Of a stretch of 64,000 bases of DNA, positions 40,706 through 49,051 are shown one piece after another. Origin of the DNA: Rathayibacter sp. VKM Ac-2754 (GTDB taxonomy: Bacteria; Actinomycetota; Actinomycetes; Actinomycetales; Microbacteriaceae). The position numbers and the translations under genes were made by a program. The stretch covers positions 124,001-188,000 of the forward strand of contig NZ_WUCC01000005.1 in the NCBI RefSeq assembly GCF_009807095.1, read 5' to 3'. The notes beneath the pieces were generated by a model. The model saw only the letters and a program-made list of their open reading frames with translations, was not told the DNA's origin and did not search any database. Numbering within the stretch: position 1 is the first letter of the stretch; the number at the start of each line of letters is the position of its first letter.

Positions 40706-42007
40706 CTAGAACTCGAGCAGGTTGTCGCGGAAGGTGTCGAACGAGTACTCGGTCCGGGTCAGACCGCGGCGCTGCAGCGCCGGCACCAGCCCGTCGGCGA
40801 TCTCGCTGACGTAGCGGCGGTTCAGGTCGAAGTTGGCGATCAGGAAGCCGTCTCCGCCGACCTCCTGCATCACCTCGTCCATCTGAGCCGCGACGGTGGC
40901 CGGAGTGCCGACCAGTTCGAGGGAGCCGGTCCCCTTGGTCAGGAACTCCCGGGGCGTCTTGCCGATCGCCTGCGCGAGCATCTGCTGGTGGCCGTTCGTC
41001 GTCGCCGTGGCCGGGATCGGCTCGTCGATGGGGAACTGCGCGAAGTCGATGCCCGAGTGCCGCGAGAGGTGCAGAAGACCGAGCTCGGGGTGGGCCTGGG
41101 CGAACGCCTTCTGCCGAGCCGACTTCTCGTGGGCCTCCGCATCCGTCTCGCCGAGGACCGGCGAGACCATGAACAGCACCTTCACGTCGTCGGGGTTGCG
41201 GCCCGCGACGACCGCTTCTCGCCGGATGTCCTCGCGGAACGTCTTCATCGCCTCCGGGCCGCCTTCGACCCCGGAGATGACCGAGTTCGCCGTGCGGGCG
41301 GCGAACCTCTTGCCGCGGGGGGATCCTCCGGCCTGCGTGAAGACTGGGCGGCCCTGGGGTGAGCGCGGAGCGTTCAGCGGGCCGCGGGAGCGGTAGAACT
41401 TCCCCTCGAAGTCGAGGGTGTGCACCTTCTCGAAGTCGGCCCAGACCCCGTTCTCCTCGTCGACGACCACGGCGTCCTCGTCCCACGACTCCCACAGCTG
41501 GCAGGCGAGATCGAAGAACTCGTCGGCCATGTCGTAGCGGAGGTCGTGCTCCTCGAGCAGGTCCTTCCCGTAGTTCTGCGCGCCGCGGTGGCTGGACGAG
41601 GTCACCACGTTCCAGCCCGTCCGCCCCTGGGACATGTGATCGAGGGTGTTGATCTTGCGGGCGAGCATGTACGGGTGGTACTCGGTGATCGACAGGGTCG
41701 GCACCACTCCGATGTGGCTCGTCAGGTGCGACATGATCGGCGCGAGCACCGAGGGGTCCATCTTGGGAGTCGCCGTGGCGCTCGAGAGGTAGGCCTTCGA
41801 GTCGCCGCCGTAGGCGTCGGGGACGTAGTTGGAGTCCTCGATGATGATGTAGTCGAACCGTGCGCGCTCGAGCGCCTGCGCGGTGTCGACCCACAGCTGC
41901 GGGCTCGCCCAGTCGACTCCTCCGCGACCCGACCAGGTCCGGTTCCACGACTTCACGCCGAACCCGCCGGCGCCGAACCAGGCGAGGTGGAAGGGTTTCG
42001 CTGACAT
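40706..42007 (-). CDS. NtaA/DmoA-type FMN-dependent monooxygenase 1 (with ABC importer)
   Basis: A 433-residue class C flavin monooxygenase. The family hallmarks are MSAKPFHLAWF, TLDHMSQGRTGWNVVTSSSH (about 122-141), HTLDFEGKFYRSRGPLNAP and FTQAGGSPRGKRFAARTA (about 225-242). It heads the transcript that includes the ABC importer, which suggests the imported molecule is its substrate. No FMN reductase is encoded nearby. A GGCGTAA-type motif lies 106-125 bases upstream. Confidence 0.92.
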   Translation of the reverse strand: MSAKPFHLAWFGAGGFGVKSWNRTWSGRGGVDWASPQLWVDTAQALERARFDYIIIEDSNYVPDAYGGDSKAYLSSATATPKMDPSVLAPIMSHLTSHIGVVPTLSITEYHPYMLARKINTLDHMSQGRTGWNVVTSSSHRGAQNYGKDLLEEHDLRYDMADEFFDLACQLWESWDEDAVVVDEENGVWADFEKVHTLDFEGKFYRSRGPLNAPRSPQGRPVFTQAGGSPRGKRFAARTANSVISGVEGGPEAMKTFREDIRREAVVAGRNPDDVKVLFMVSPVLGETDAEAHEKSARQKAFAQAHPELGLLHLSRHSGIDFAQFPIDEPIPATATTNGHQQMLAQAIGKTPREFLTKGTGSLELVGTPATVAAQMDEVMQEVGGDGFLIANFDLNRRYVSEIADGLVPALQRRGLTRTEYSFDTFRDNLLEF

Positions 42008-42112
42008 CTCGTTCGCTCCTTGTGACTCCGCTGCTGCGGGAGGGTGGTGCTCGATCGGTTCCGGTGGTGGTCTCCACGGTAGGCAGCCCGTGTTTCATCG
42101 CCGGTCGCAAGG

Positions 42113-42132
42113 GGTGAAGAGGCGATTACGCC
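42113..42132 (-). promoter_or_regulatory. GGCGTAA-type operator candidate before the importer operon
   Basis: Read on the minus strand the site is GGCGTAAT, seven bases, TCACC. The same words with the same 7-base spacing occur at 48682-48701 upstream of the second oxygenase operon. A third related site precedes the double GntR gene. It is a candidate binding site for that regulator. Confidence 0.45.
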
Positions 42133-42251
42133 ATGCCCCCGATTGAGGAATCCCAGGTCAGCGGGTCGTTCCCGCGCGGGATGGCTCGGTGTTCGCCGCA
42201 TCGGGACCGACCAGCGCTCGGCATCGGAGCGTCGGTGGCTCCGATGCTCCG

Positions 42252-42303
42252 ACGACGAAGGCCGCCGCGGCGCCCTCGGGGGTGCTGCGGCGGCCTCCGT
42301 CGT
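42252..42303 (-). terminator. Terminator-like hairpin after the oxygenase operon
   Basis: ACGACG (42252) with CGTCGT (42298) and GCCGCCGC (42261) with GCGGCGGC (42287) pair in a long interrupted stem that ends 2 bases before the stop codon side of the gene at 42306. It fits termination of the minus-strand oxygenase operon. Confidence 0.7.
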
Positions 42304-42305
42304 GC

Positions 42306-43622
42306 TCAGTAGGCGAGCAGGTTGTCCTTGAAGTGCTCTCCGTCGTAGGAGCTGCGGATCAGCCCGCGACGACGCAGCTCCGGGGCGAGGCCGGAGGCGA
42401 TCTCATCGATGTAGCGACGCGTGTGCGTGAGGCCGGTCTCGGCACGGATGAGGAAGCCGTCGCCTCCGACCTCGTCCACGATCTCCTCCATCCGATCCGC
42501 CACCTGGGCGATCGTCCCGACCATCTGCGGCCCGAGCTGGGCGCGCTCGGGCAGCGCCTCCCGGAGGGTCTTCCCCTCGTTGCGCTTCATGAAGTCCTCG
42601 AGGATCGACTGGTGGCCGTTCGTCGTGAGGTCCTGCGGCATCGGGGCGTCCAGGTCGAACTGGAAGAAGTCGATCTCGGTGACCGCGGAGATCATCGCGA
42701 GCGTCTGCTCCACCTGGAGGGGATCACCCATGCCGTAGGTCCGCTCCCACACCATCCGCGCCTCGGCCTCGGTCTCGCCCAGCACCGGAGCCGCGTGGAA
42801 GAGGACCTTGACGTCGTCGGGGTTGCGGCCGGCCCGTTCCGCCCGCTCCCGGACGTCGGCTCGATAGGCCTTCATCTTGGCGACGTTCGGGTTGCTGGCG
42901 ACGATCACGTTCGCGTTCCGGGCCGCGAAGTCCCGGCCCTTCGGCGATCCGCCCGCCTGGCACAGCACCGGTCGGCCCTGCGGTCCCGCCGGCATGTTGA
43001 GGGGTCCGCGCGAGGAGTGGTACCTGCCCTCGTAGTGGATCGGGTGCACCTTGGTATGGTCCGCGTAGAAGCCGGTCGTGCGGTCCTGGACGATCGCGCC
43101 CGGTTCCCAGGAGTCCCAGAGCTTCGTCACGATCTCGACGAACTCCTCGGCGCGGTCGTAGCGCTCGTCGTGAGGCGGCAGCGTCGCCATGCCGTAGTTC
43201 TGCGCCGCGATGTCCTCGGAGGAGGTGACGATGTTCCAGCCGACGCGACCGCCGGTCAGATGGTCCATCGTGGCCATCACCCGGGCGAGGATGAACGGCG
43301 AGTAGAACGACGTCGACCCCGTCGCGACGAAGCCGATGTGCTTCGTCGCGCGCGCCAGCACCGGGAGCAGCGGGAACGGATCGAGCTTGGGCGAGTGCAG
43401 GCTGTGCTTGAGGTCCATCAGTGCCGAGCCGCCACCCGCCTCCGAGACCATGGTCGAGTCCTCGAACATCATGAAGTCGAAGCCGGCGCGCTCGAGCTGC
43501 TTCGCCATCGAGACGTAGTACTCGCCGGACATCCACTCGGTGCCGGTGTCGCCGCCCCAGTCGGAGCGCCACGCGGGGGCGGTGAACGAGGTGAACCACG
43601 CGAGGTGGAACGGTGCGGTCAT
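42306..43622 (-). CDS. NtaA/DszA-type monooxygenase 2
   Basis: A 438-residue family member: MTAPFHLAWFTSF at the N-terminus, TMDHLTGGRVGWNIVTSSED (about 122-141) and LCQAGGSPKGRDFAARNANV (about 223-242). It has intact length and motifs. It overlaps the upstream oxygenase gene by one base (TGATG), so it is translationally coupled and is the last gene of the oxygenase operon. Confidence 0.92.
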   Translation of the reverse strand: MTAPFHLAWFTSFTAPAWRSDWGGDTGTEWMSGEYYVSMAKQLERAGFDFMMFEDSTMVSEAGGGSALMDLKHSLHSPKLDPFPLLPVLARATKHIGFVATGSTSFYSPFILARVMATMDHLTGGRVGWNIVTSSEDIAAQNYGMATLPPHDERYDRAEEFVEIVTKLWDSWEPGAIVQDRTTGFYADHTKVHPIHYEGRYHSSRGPLNMPAGPQGRPVLCQAGGSPKGRDFAARNANVIVASNPNVAKMKAYRADVRERAERAGRNPDDVKVLFHAAPVLGETEAEARMVWERTYGMGDPLQVEQTLAMISAVTEIDFFQFDLDAPMPQDLTTNGHQSILEDFMKRNEGKTLREALPERAQLGPQMVGTIAQVADRMEEIVDEVGGDGFLIRAETGLTHTRRYIDEIASGLAPELRRRGLIRSSYDGEHFKDNLLAY

Positions 43623-44962
43623 CAGGCGACCCTCTCTTCGGTCTGCTGTGCCCCGGTCGGCAGGGCTCCGGTCCGGTCGATGCGCGGGTCGGCCGCGCGG
43701 GGGTCGATGCTGTCCAGGCCGAAGTGGCTCAGGATGGTCGATCCCTCGTAGGCGGTGCGGAAGAGTCCGCGCTCCTGCAGGATCGGGACGACGGAGTCGA
43801 CGAAGTCGTCGATGGTCCGGGGCAGGATCGGAGCGACGAGCGAGTAGCCGTCGCAGGCACCCGCGCGGAACCAGGTCTCCATCGTGTCCGCGACCTGCAC
43901 CGCGGTGCCGGTCGCGACGAACTGCATGTTGGCGAGACCCCCGACGTACGAGCGGTAGGCGACCTCCGCGATCGTCAGGCCCTCCTCCCGGGCCATCCGC
44001 GTGAACAGGCTCGCCTGGCTGATGCTCGCGGTCCTGACCGTCGGCAGCAGGTCGAACGGCAGGGGGCCGTCGGGGTCGTAGACCGTGAGATCGTGCTCGA
44101 GCAGACCCGAGAGGTGGGCGATCACGTCGGCCCCCTCGGCGTGGTTGTCGTCGAGCGCCGTCTGCAGCGCCCGCGCCTCCGCCTCGGTCTCGCCGAGGAA
44201 CGGTGCGATGCCGAGCAGCACCTTCACGCTGTCGGGGTCCCGACCGTAGGCGGCCGCGCGCCGTTTGATGTCGTCGTAGTACTCCTGGGCGCGCTCGAGG
44301 GTCGAGCCGCCCGCGTAGATGGCGTCCGCCCATCGCGCAGCCAGGTCGCGCCCTTCCGAGGAGGAGCCGGCCTGGACGATCACGGGTCGGCCGGCCGGCG
44401 GCTGCGCGACGTCGAGCGCCGCGTCGACATCGAAGTGCTTGCCGTGGTGCCGGATCCGCTCGGCGGCCAGCTCCGGAGTCGCCGCCGCCGCCCAGAGCTT
44501 CGTCACGACCTCGATGAACTCGTTCGACCGCTCGTAGCGCTCGTCGTGCGGCAGCTGCGCGGCGCGGCCGAAGTTGCGCGCGGTCGCGTCACCGGAGGAG
44601 GCGACGTAGTTGATCCCGAGGCGCCCGCCCATGATCGACGCGGTGGACGCGGCTCGCCGGGCGACGTCGAAGGGCTCGTTGTAGCTCGTCGAGAGCGTCG
44701 CGATGATCGCGATGCTGGACGTGCAGGCGGCGAGCGCCGAGGCGAGCTCGAGCGGGTCCAGGCGGGTGCTCGTCGAGCTCGATCGACCCCAGTTGTGCAC
44801 CGGGGTGTCGGCGATGAACGCCTGATCGAACAGACCGCGCTCGGCCGCCTGCACCGTGTGCACGTAGGCGGCGGTGTTCGGGATCCCCGTGAGGTCGCTC
44901 TCGGGATGGCGCCAGGCTCCGGAGTGCCTCCCGTACTCGCTCAGATTCACGCTGAGATGCAT
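43622..44962 (-). CDS. NtaA/DszA-type monooxygenase 3
   Basis: A 446-residue member with divergent signature sequences: STASIMGGRLGINYVASSGD (about 105-124) replaces the usual GWN-VTS, and IVQAGSSSEGRDLAARWADA lies near 215. It retains the overall length and a tail rich in Asp/Arg/Thr. GAGGAAG precedes the ATG at 44962. It lies 8 bases after the short oxygenase-like gene. Confidence 0.9.
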   Translation of the reverse strand: MHLSVNLSEYGRHSGAWRHPESDLTGIPNTAAYVHTVQAAERGLFDQAFIADTPVHNWGRSSSTSTRLDPLELASALAACTSSIAIIATLSTSYNEPFDVARRAASTASIMGGRLGINYVASSGDATARNFGRAAQLPHDERYERSNEFIEVVTKLWAAAATPELAAERIRHHGKHFDVDAALDVAQPPAGRPVIVQAGSSSEGRDLAARWADAIYAGGSTLERAQEYYDDIKRRAAAYGRDPDSVKVLLGIAPFLGETEAEARALQTALDDNHAEGADVIAHLSGLLEHDLTVYDPDGPLPFDLLPTVRTASISQASLFTRMAREEGLTIAEVAYRSYVGGLANMQFVATGTAVQVADTMETWFRAGACDGYSLVAPILPRTIDDFVDSVVPILQERGLFRTAYEGSTILSHFGLDSIDPRAADPRIDRTGALPTGAQQTEERVA

Positions 44963-44970
44963 CGTCTTCC

Positions 44971-45918
44971 TCACGCCGCTCGCCCTCCGTAGCTCATCCG
45001 ATCGGTGATCCCCAGTGCGTCGGCGAGCGTCGGCCCGCCGTCGCGCGCGGCTCCCAGCCGCTGGGCCAGGCTCGCGATCCCGCCGGCCGCCGACAGCGGC
45101 CCGCTCAGGCAGACCCCATCGACGCCGAGCTCGTCGACGAGCACACCGATGGATCCGGCGGGGCCGACGGTGAGCCCGTCCCCCCCTGCGCTCGCCGCGA
45201 TCGCGAGCAGGACCAGCGGGACACCGCGCGTCGCGGCGACGAGGCGCTCCGCCTCCGATCGGTCGCGGGCGACCACGATCCCGACGTCGAGCACCGGGGC
45301 GAGGCGGGCTGCCTCGTCCTCGCTCCCGATGCTGCCGAACAGCACCGGACGGCGCGCGGGCGAGGGCGGCACGTCGAGCGGGCCGGCGACGCGGAACGAC
45401 GTGGAGCGGTAGTCGATCGGGTGGATCCGCGCGTCGTCCTTGAAGTCGCCGGTGACGGCGTCCGGCCACTGGGAGCCGTCCTCCCAGCTGTCCCAGAGCT
45501 CGAGGGCGATCTCTGCGTACTCGGTGGCTCGGTGCAGCTCGTCGGCGGGGCCGATCCTCGAGCGCCAGTCGTAGGCCGACGCTTCGGCGGGGCCGGTCAC
45601 CGTCCTCAGCAGCCAGCCGGAGCGGCCCTGCGCCAGGTGGTCGAGCGTCGCCAGCCGTCGCGCGGCGTGGTACGGGAATCCGTAGAGCGCGGAGTTCGCG
45701 GCGATGATCCCGATCGTCGAGGTCGTCATCGCGAGATGAGCGGCGAGGGTCGTCGACTCGAACGGCGCGACGCCTCCGGAGCCGGCCGCGTCGAGGACCG
45801 CGACAGCGGCGACGCCGGCGCGCTCCAGGGCCGCGGCGGCTTCGACCGTCTCGGCCAGTGCGGTTCCGGGGTCGAGGGTGGTGCCGGGGTCGAGCGAGAG
45901 CAGGGCGGTGACGATCAT
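44971..45918 (-). CDS. Shortened NtaA-like monooxygenase-fold protein
   Basis: A 315-residue protein, about 120 residues shorter than its neighbours. It keeps the barrel beginning, TLDHLAQGRSGWLLRTVTGP (about 91-110) and the WDSWEDGSQWPDAVTGDF segment. The Gln-Ala-Gly-Gly-Ser cofactor loop is altered to LFGSIGSEDEAARLA, and the roughly 100-residue insertion and C-terminal region are missing. It could be a degenerate or non-catalytic subunit. The reading frame is open and lies between full-length genes in the operon (28-bp and 8-bp gaps), so it appears to be maintained. Confidence 0.8.
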   Translation of the reverse strand: MIVTALLSLDPGTTLDPGTALAETVEAAAALERAGVAAVAVLDAAGSGGVAPFESTTLAAHLAMTTSTIGIIAANSALYGFPYHAARRLATLDHLAQGRSGWLLRTVTGPAEASAYDWRSRIGPADELHRATEYAEIALELWDSWEDGSQWPDAVTGDFKDDARIHPIDYRSTSFRVAGPLDVPPSPARRPVLFGSIGSEDEAARLAPVLDVGIVVARDRSEAERLVAATRGVPLVLLAIAASAGGDGLTVGPAGSIGVLVDELGVDGVCLSGPLSAAGGIASLAQRLGAARDGGPTLADALGITDRMSYGGRAA

Positions 45919-45946
45919 GTCCGGTCCTTCCGGTCTGTCGGGCGCA

Positions 45947-47254
45947 TCAGTAGGCCATGAGGTTGTCGCGGAAGGTGTCGAACTCGTACTGCTTCCGCGT
46001 GAGTCCGCGGCGCTGCAGCTCCGGGACCAGTCCGTCGCAGATCTCGAGCGAGTAGCGCCGCGAGAAGTAGCTGTTCGCGATCAGGAACCCGTCGCCGCCC
46101 ACCTCCTGCATCACCTCGTCCATATAGCCGGCGACGCTGTCCGGAGTCCCGACGTAGCCGCGCGCCCCCGCGCTCAACGGGTTGCCCGTGATCACCTCGC
46201 GGAGGACCCGGCCCTCCCACTGGGCGACCATCGACTGGTGCCCGTTCGAGACCAGCGTCGAGGGAAGCGGCTCGTCGAGATCGAACTGCGCGAAGTCGAT
46301 CCCCGACTGCCGCGACAGCGAGGCGAGCTGGTACTCGACCTCGTCCGCGTCGAGGACCGAGAGCCGCGTGTAGCGCTCCAGCGCCCGCTCCTCGGTCTCG
46401 TCGATGACGGGAGAGACCAGGAACATGAGCTTGGTGCGGTCGGGATCGCGCCCTGCGGCGAGGGCGCCCGCCCGCACGTCGTCGCGGTAGGCCTTCATCT
46501 TCTCCGGGGTGCCGGCCGAGACGATGATCGTCTCCGCCCACTCCGAGGCGAAGCGGCGGCCGCGTGCGGAGCCGCCCGCCTGGCAGATGACGGGCGAGCC
46601 CTGGGGCGATCGCGGCGAGGAGAGCGGGCCGCGCGAGCGGAAGTACTTCCCCTCGAAGTCCAGCGGGTGCACCTTCGACCCGTCGGCGAACACGCCGTTC
46701 TCGAGGTCGAGGACCAGCGCGTCCTCCTCCCAGCCCGCCCAGAGGCCGTGCGCCACCTGCATGAACTCGTCGGCCATGTCGTAGCGCTCGTCGTGGGGGT
46801 ACTGCTTGTCGCGGCCGTAGTTCTGCGCGCCGCCGTCGTTCGACCCCGTCACCACGTTCCAGCCGATGCGCCCGTCCGACACGTGGTCGAACGTGTTCAT
46901 CATCCGCGCGAGCATGAAGGGGTGGTACTCGGTCGTCGAGCAGGTGACGACGATGCCGAGGTTCTCGGTCGCCTCGATGAGGAACGGAGCGAGGATCGAC
47001 GGGTCGAGCTTCGGGGTGTCCACCGAGTGCCGCAGGTAGGCGTCGTGGGAGCCCTGGTAGGTGTACGGCACGTTCGAGGAGTCCTCGATCATGAAGTAGT
47101 CGAACCCGGCCCGCTCCATCGCCCGCGCGTGGTCGACCGCGAAGTCGGGCCGCGCGAAGCGGGAGACCGCCGAGCCGGCCCAGGCGTGCTTCCACGCCTT
47201 CGGCCCGAATCCCTTCGAGTAGAACCAGCCGAGGTGGAACGGGGAGGCCGTCAT
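45947..47254 (-). CDS. NtaA/DmoA-type monooxygenase 4
   Basis: A 435-residue class C flavin monooxygenase: MTASPFHLGWFYSKGFGPKA, TFDHVSDGRIGWNVVTGSND (about 121-140), ICQAGGSARGRRFASEWAET (about 224-243) and the terminal FDTFRDNLMAY. It is highly similar along its whole length to the gene immediately upstream (47304-48605), so the pair arose by tandem duplication. The substrate is unknown. Confidence 0.92.
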   Translation of the reverse strand: MTASPFHLGWFYSKGFGPKAWKHAWAGSAVSRFARPDFAVDHARAMERAGFDYFMIEDSSNVPYTYQGSHDAYLRHSVDTPKLDPSILAPFLIEATENLGIVVTCSTTEYHPFMLARMMNTFDHVSDGRIGWNVVTGSNDGGAQNYGRDKQYPHDERYDMADEFMQVAHGLWAGWEEDALVLDLENGVFADGSKVHPLDFEGKYFRSRGPLSSPRSPQGSPVICQAGGSARGRRFASEWAETIIVSAGTPEKMKAYRDDVRAGALAAGRDPDRTKLMFLVSPVIDETEERALERYTRLSVLDADEVEYQLASLSRQSGIDFAQFDLDEPLPSTLVSNGHQSMVAQWEGRVLREVITGNPLSAGARGYVGTPDSVAGYMDEVMQEVGGDGFLIANSYFSRRYSLEICDGLVPELQRRGLTRKQYEFDTFRDNLMAY

Positions 47255-47303
47255 GCGGTGCTGCTTTCTCTGCGGGGGAGGGAGGAGGAGTCCGGCCGGC
47301 GCA

Positions 47304-48605
47304 TCAGAACGCCATCAGGTTCTCGCGGAGCGTGCTGTGCTCGTAGGCCGTTCGGGTGAGTCCGCGCTTCTGCAGCTCGGGCACGAGGCCGTCGCAGATC
47401 TCGGTGACGTACCGGCGCGAGAAGTAGCTCTCGTTCAGCAGGAAGCCGTCGCCGCCGACCTCCTGCATCAGCTCGTCCATCTCGGCCGCAACGTCCTTCG
47501 CGGTGCCAGAGAGGGGAACGCACTCGAGACTCCGCTGGTAGCGCAGGACGTCGCGGAGGACCTTGCCCTCCATCGCCGCGGCGCTCGACTGGTGGCCGTT
47601 GGAGATCAGGCGCGGGAGCGGCTCGTCGAGATCGAACTGCGCGAAGTCGATCCCCGTCCCGCGCGAGAGCGAGGCGAGACCGAACTCGACCTCGCGCTCC
47701 GCGAAGTCGTACCGCGCCTGCCGCCGTTCGAGGGCCGCCTCCGTCGTCTCGTCGATGAGGGGCGAGATCAGGAACAGGACCTTGATCGAGTCGGGATCCC
47801 GGCCGGCGAGCGCCGCCTTCGCGCGCACGTCCTCGCGGTAGGCCTTCATCTGGTCGACACCTCGGGCGGCGCAGATGATCGTCTCCGCCCACTGCGCGGC
47901 GAACGTGCGCCCGCGGCCCGAGCCTCCCGCCTGGCAGATGACCGGTGAGCCCTGCGGGGAGCGAGGGGAGGAGAGCGGTCCGCGCGAGCGGAAGTACGTC
48001 CCCTCGTGATGGATCGGGTGCACCTTCGACCCGTCGGCGAAGACTCCGTTCTCGAGATCGAGCACCAGCGCGTCCTCGTCCCACGAGCGCCAGAGCCCGT
48101 GGGCGACGGTGAGGAACTCGTCCGCCATGTCGTAGCGCTCGTCGTGCGGGTACTGCTTCTCGCGCCCGTAGTTCTGCGCCCCGCCGTCGTTGGATCCGGT
48201 GACGACGTTCCAGCCGATCCGGCCCTCCGACACGTGATCCAGGGCATTCATCTTCCGCGCCAGCATGAACGGGTGGTACTCGGTCGTCGAGCAGGTCACC
48301 ACGACCCCGAGGTTGCTCGTGGCGGCCGTGATGAAGGGCGCCAGCACGATCGGATCGAGCTTGGGAGTGTCGACCGAGTGACGCAGATAAGCGTCGTGCG
48401 AGCCCTGGTACGTGTACGGGACGTTCGAGGAGTCCTCGAGCATCAGGTAGTCGAAGCCGGCGCGCTCCATCGCGCGAGCCAGGTCGACGGCGTTGTCCGG
48501 CTTCGTGAACCGCGCGACGGCGGAACCCGCCCAGTCGTGCTTCCAGGCTTTCGGGCCGAACCCTTTCGAATAGAACCAGCCGAGATGGAAGGGATCAGAA
48601 GACAT
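47304..48605 (-). CDS. NtaA/DmoA-type monooxygenase 5
   Basis: A 433-residue enzyme beginning MSSDPFHLGWFYSKGFGPKA, with ALDHVSEGRIGWNVVTGSND and ICQAGGSGRGRTFAAQWAET. It is the first gene of the oxygenase operon and a tandem paralogue of the gene at 45947. ATG at 48605 is used; an in-frame start three codons earlier is possible. Its upstream region carries a GGCGTAA-type operator candidate and is shared with the divergent double GntR regulator. Confidence 0.92.
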   Translation of the reverse strand: MSSDPFHLGWFYSKGFGPKAWKHDWAGSAVARFTKPDNAVDLARAMERAGFDYLMLEDSSNVPYTYQGSHDAYLRHSVDTPKLDPIVLAPFITAATSNLGVVVTCSTTEYHPFMLARKMNALDHVSEGRIGWNVVTGSNDGGAQNYGREKQYPHDERYDMADEFLTVAHGLWRSWDEDALVLDLENGVFADGSKVHPIHHEGTYFRSRGPLSSPRSPQGSPVICQAGGSGRGRTFAAQWAETIICAARGVDQMKAYREDVRAKAALAGRDPDSIKVLFLISPLIDETTEAALERRQARYDFAEREVEFGLASLSRGTGIDFAQFDLDEPLPRLISNGHQSSAAAMEGKVLRDVLRYQRSLECVPLSGTAKDVAAEMDELMQEVGGDGFLLNESYFSRRYVTEICDGLVPELQKRGLTRTAYEHSTLRENLMAF

Positions 48606-48681
48606 GCACACCACCGGTGAAGTGAGGGATTCGGGACGATTCCGAACCTATCGACGGCGTATTTCGGCTTCGCCCTGCGGC

Positions 48682-48701
48682 GGTGACATCGTCATTACGC
48701 C
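48682..48701 (-). promoter_or_regulatory. GGCGTAA-type operator candidate before the oxygenase operon
   Basis: On the minus strand GGCGTAAT, seven bases, TCACC, located 77-96 bases upstream of the monooxygenase start. It shares eight plus five bases and the same spacing with the site at 42113-42132. Its inner CGATGT is also present in the site before the GntR-type gene. Confidence 0.45.
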
Positions 48702-48924
48702 GGAGGCGGCGCCCGGACCGCAGTCGATCGCGACGGGCTCGCACCGCTCTCCCGCGCGGGATCCAGCCCGGTCGGCGCCCCGCCGACAGCCCGGATCCGG
48801 GGCTGATCGCCGGTCGTGGACGGCGCGGCGGGCGCCCGGATGCGGGGGCGGAGGCGGCGGACAGCGCCGCGTCCCCCCGGCGAACGGGTGTCGGAGGCGG
48901 CCGGCACAGGACCGCGCCCTCAGT

Positions 48925-48946
48925 GGCGTAACAGCGATGTAATGCC
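48925..48946 (+). promoter_or_regulatory. Imperfect palindrome before the double GntR gene
   Basis: A 22-base site starting GGCGTAAC and ending GTAATGCC, with 16 of 22 positions symmetric. It shares GGCGTAA-N3-CGATGT with the site at 48682-48701. It lies 106-127 bases before the regulator start, so it is a candidate autoregulatory operator. Confidence 0.45.
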
Positions 48947-49051
48947 GAGGCGCACGTGTGTGTAATGCGCGGAGAGGATCCTTGTCGCCCAAGGATCCCA
49001 GCGTCGCGAATCCCTTCGACTCGACCGCGCAGTCATTCGTCTGGAGATCAC

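Noticed and set aside
48606-48924. A small gene in the divergent region upstream of the oxygenase operon.
   Set aside because: Open frames here are Arg/Pro-rich, lack ribosome sites and overlap the probable promoters.
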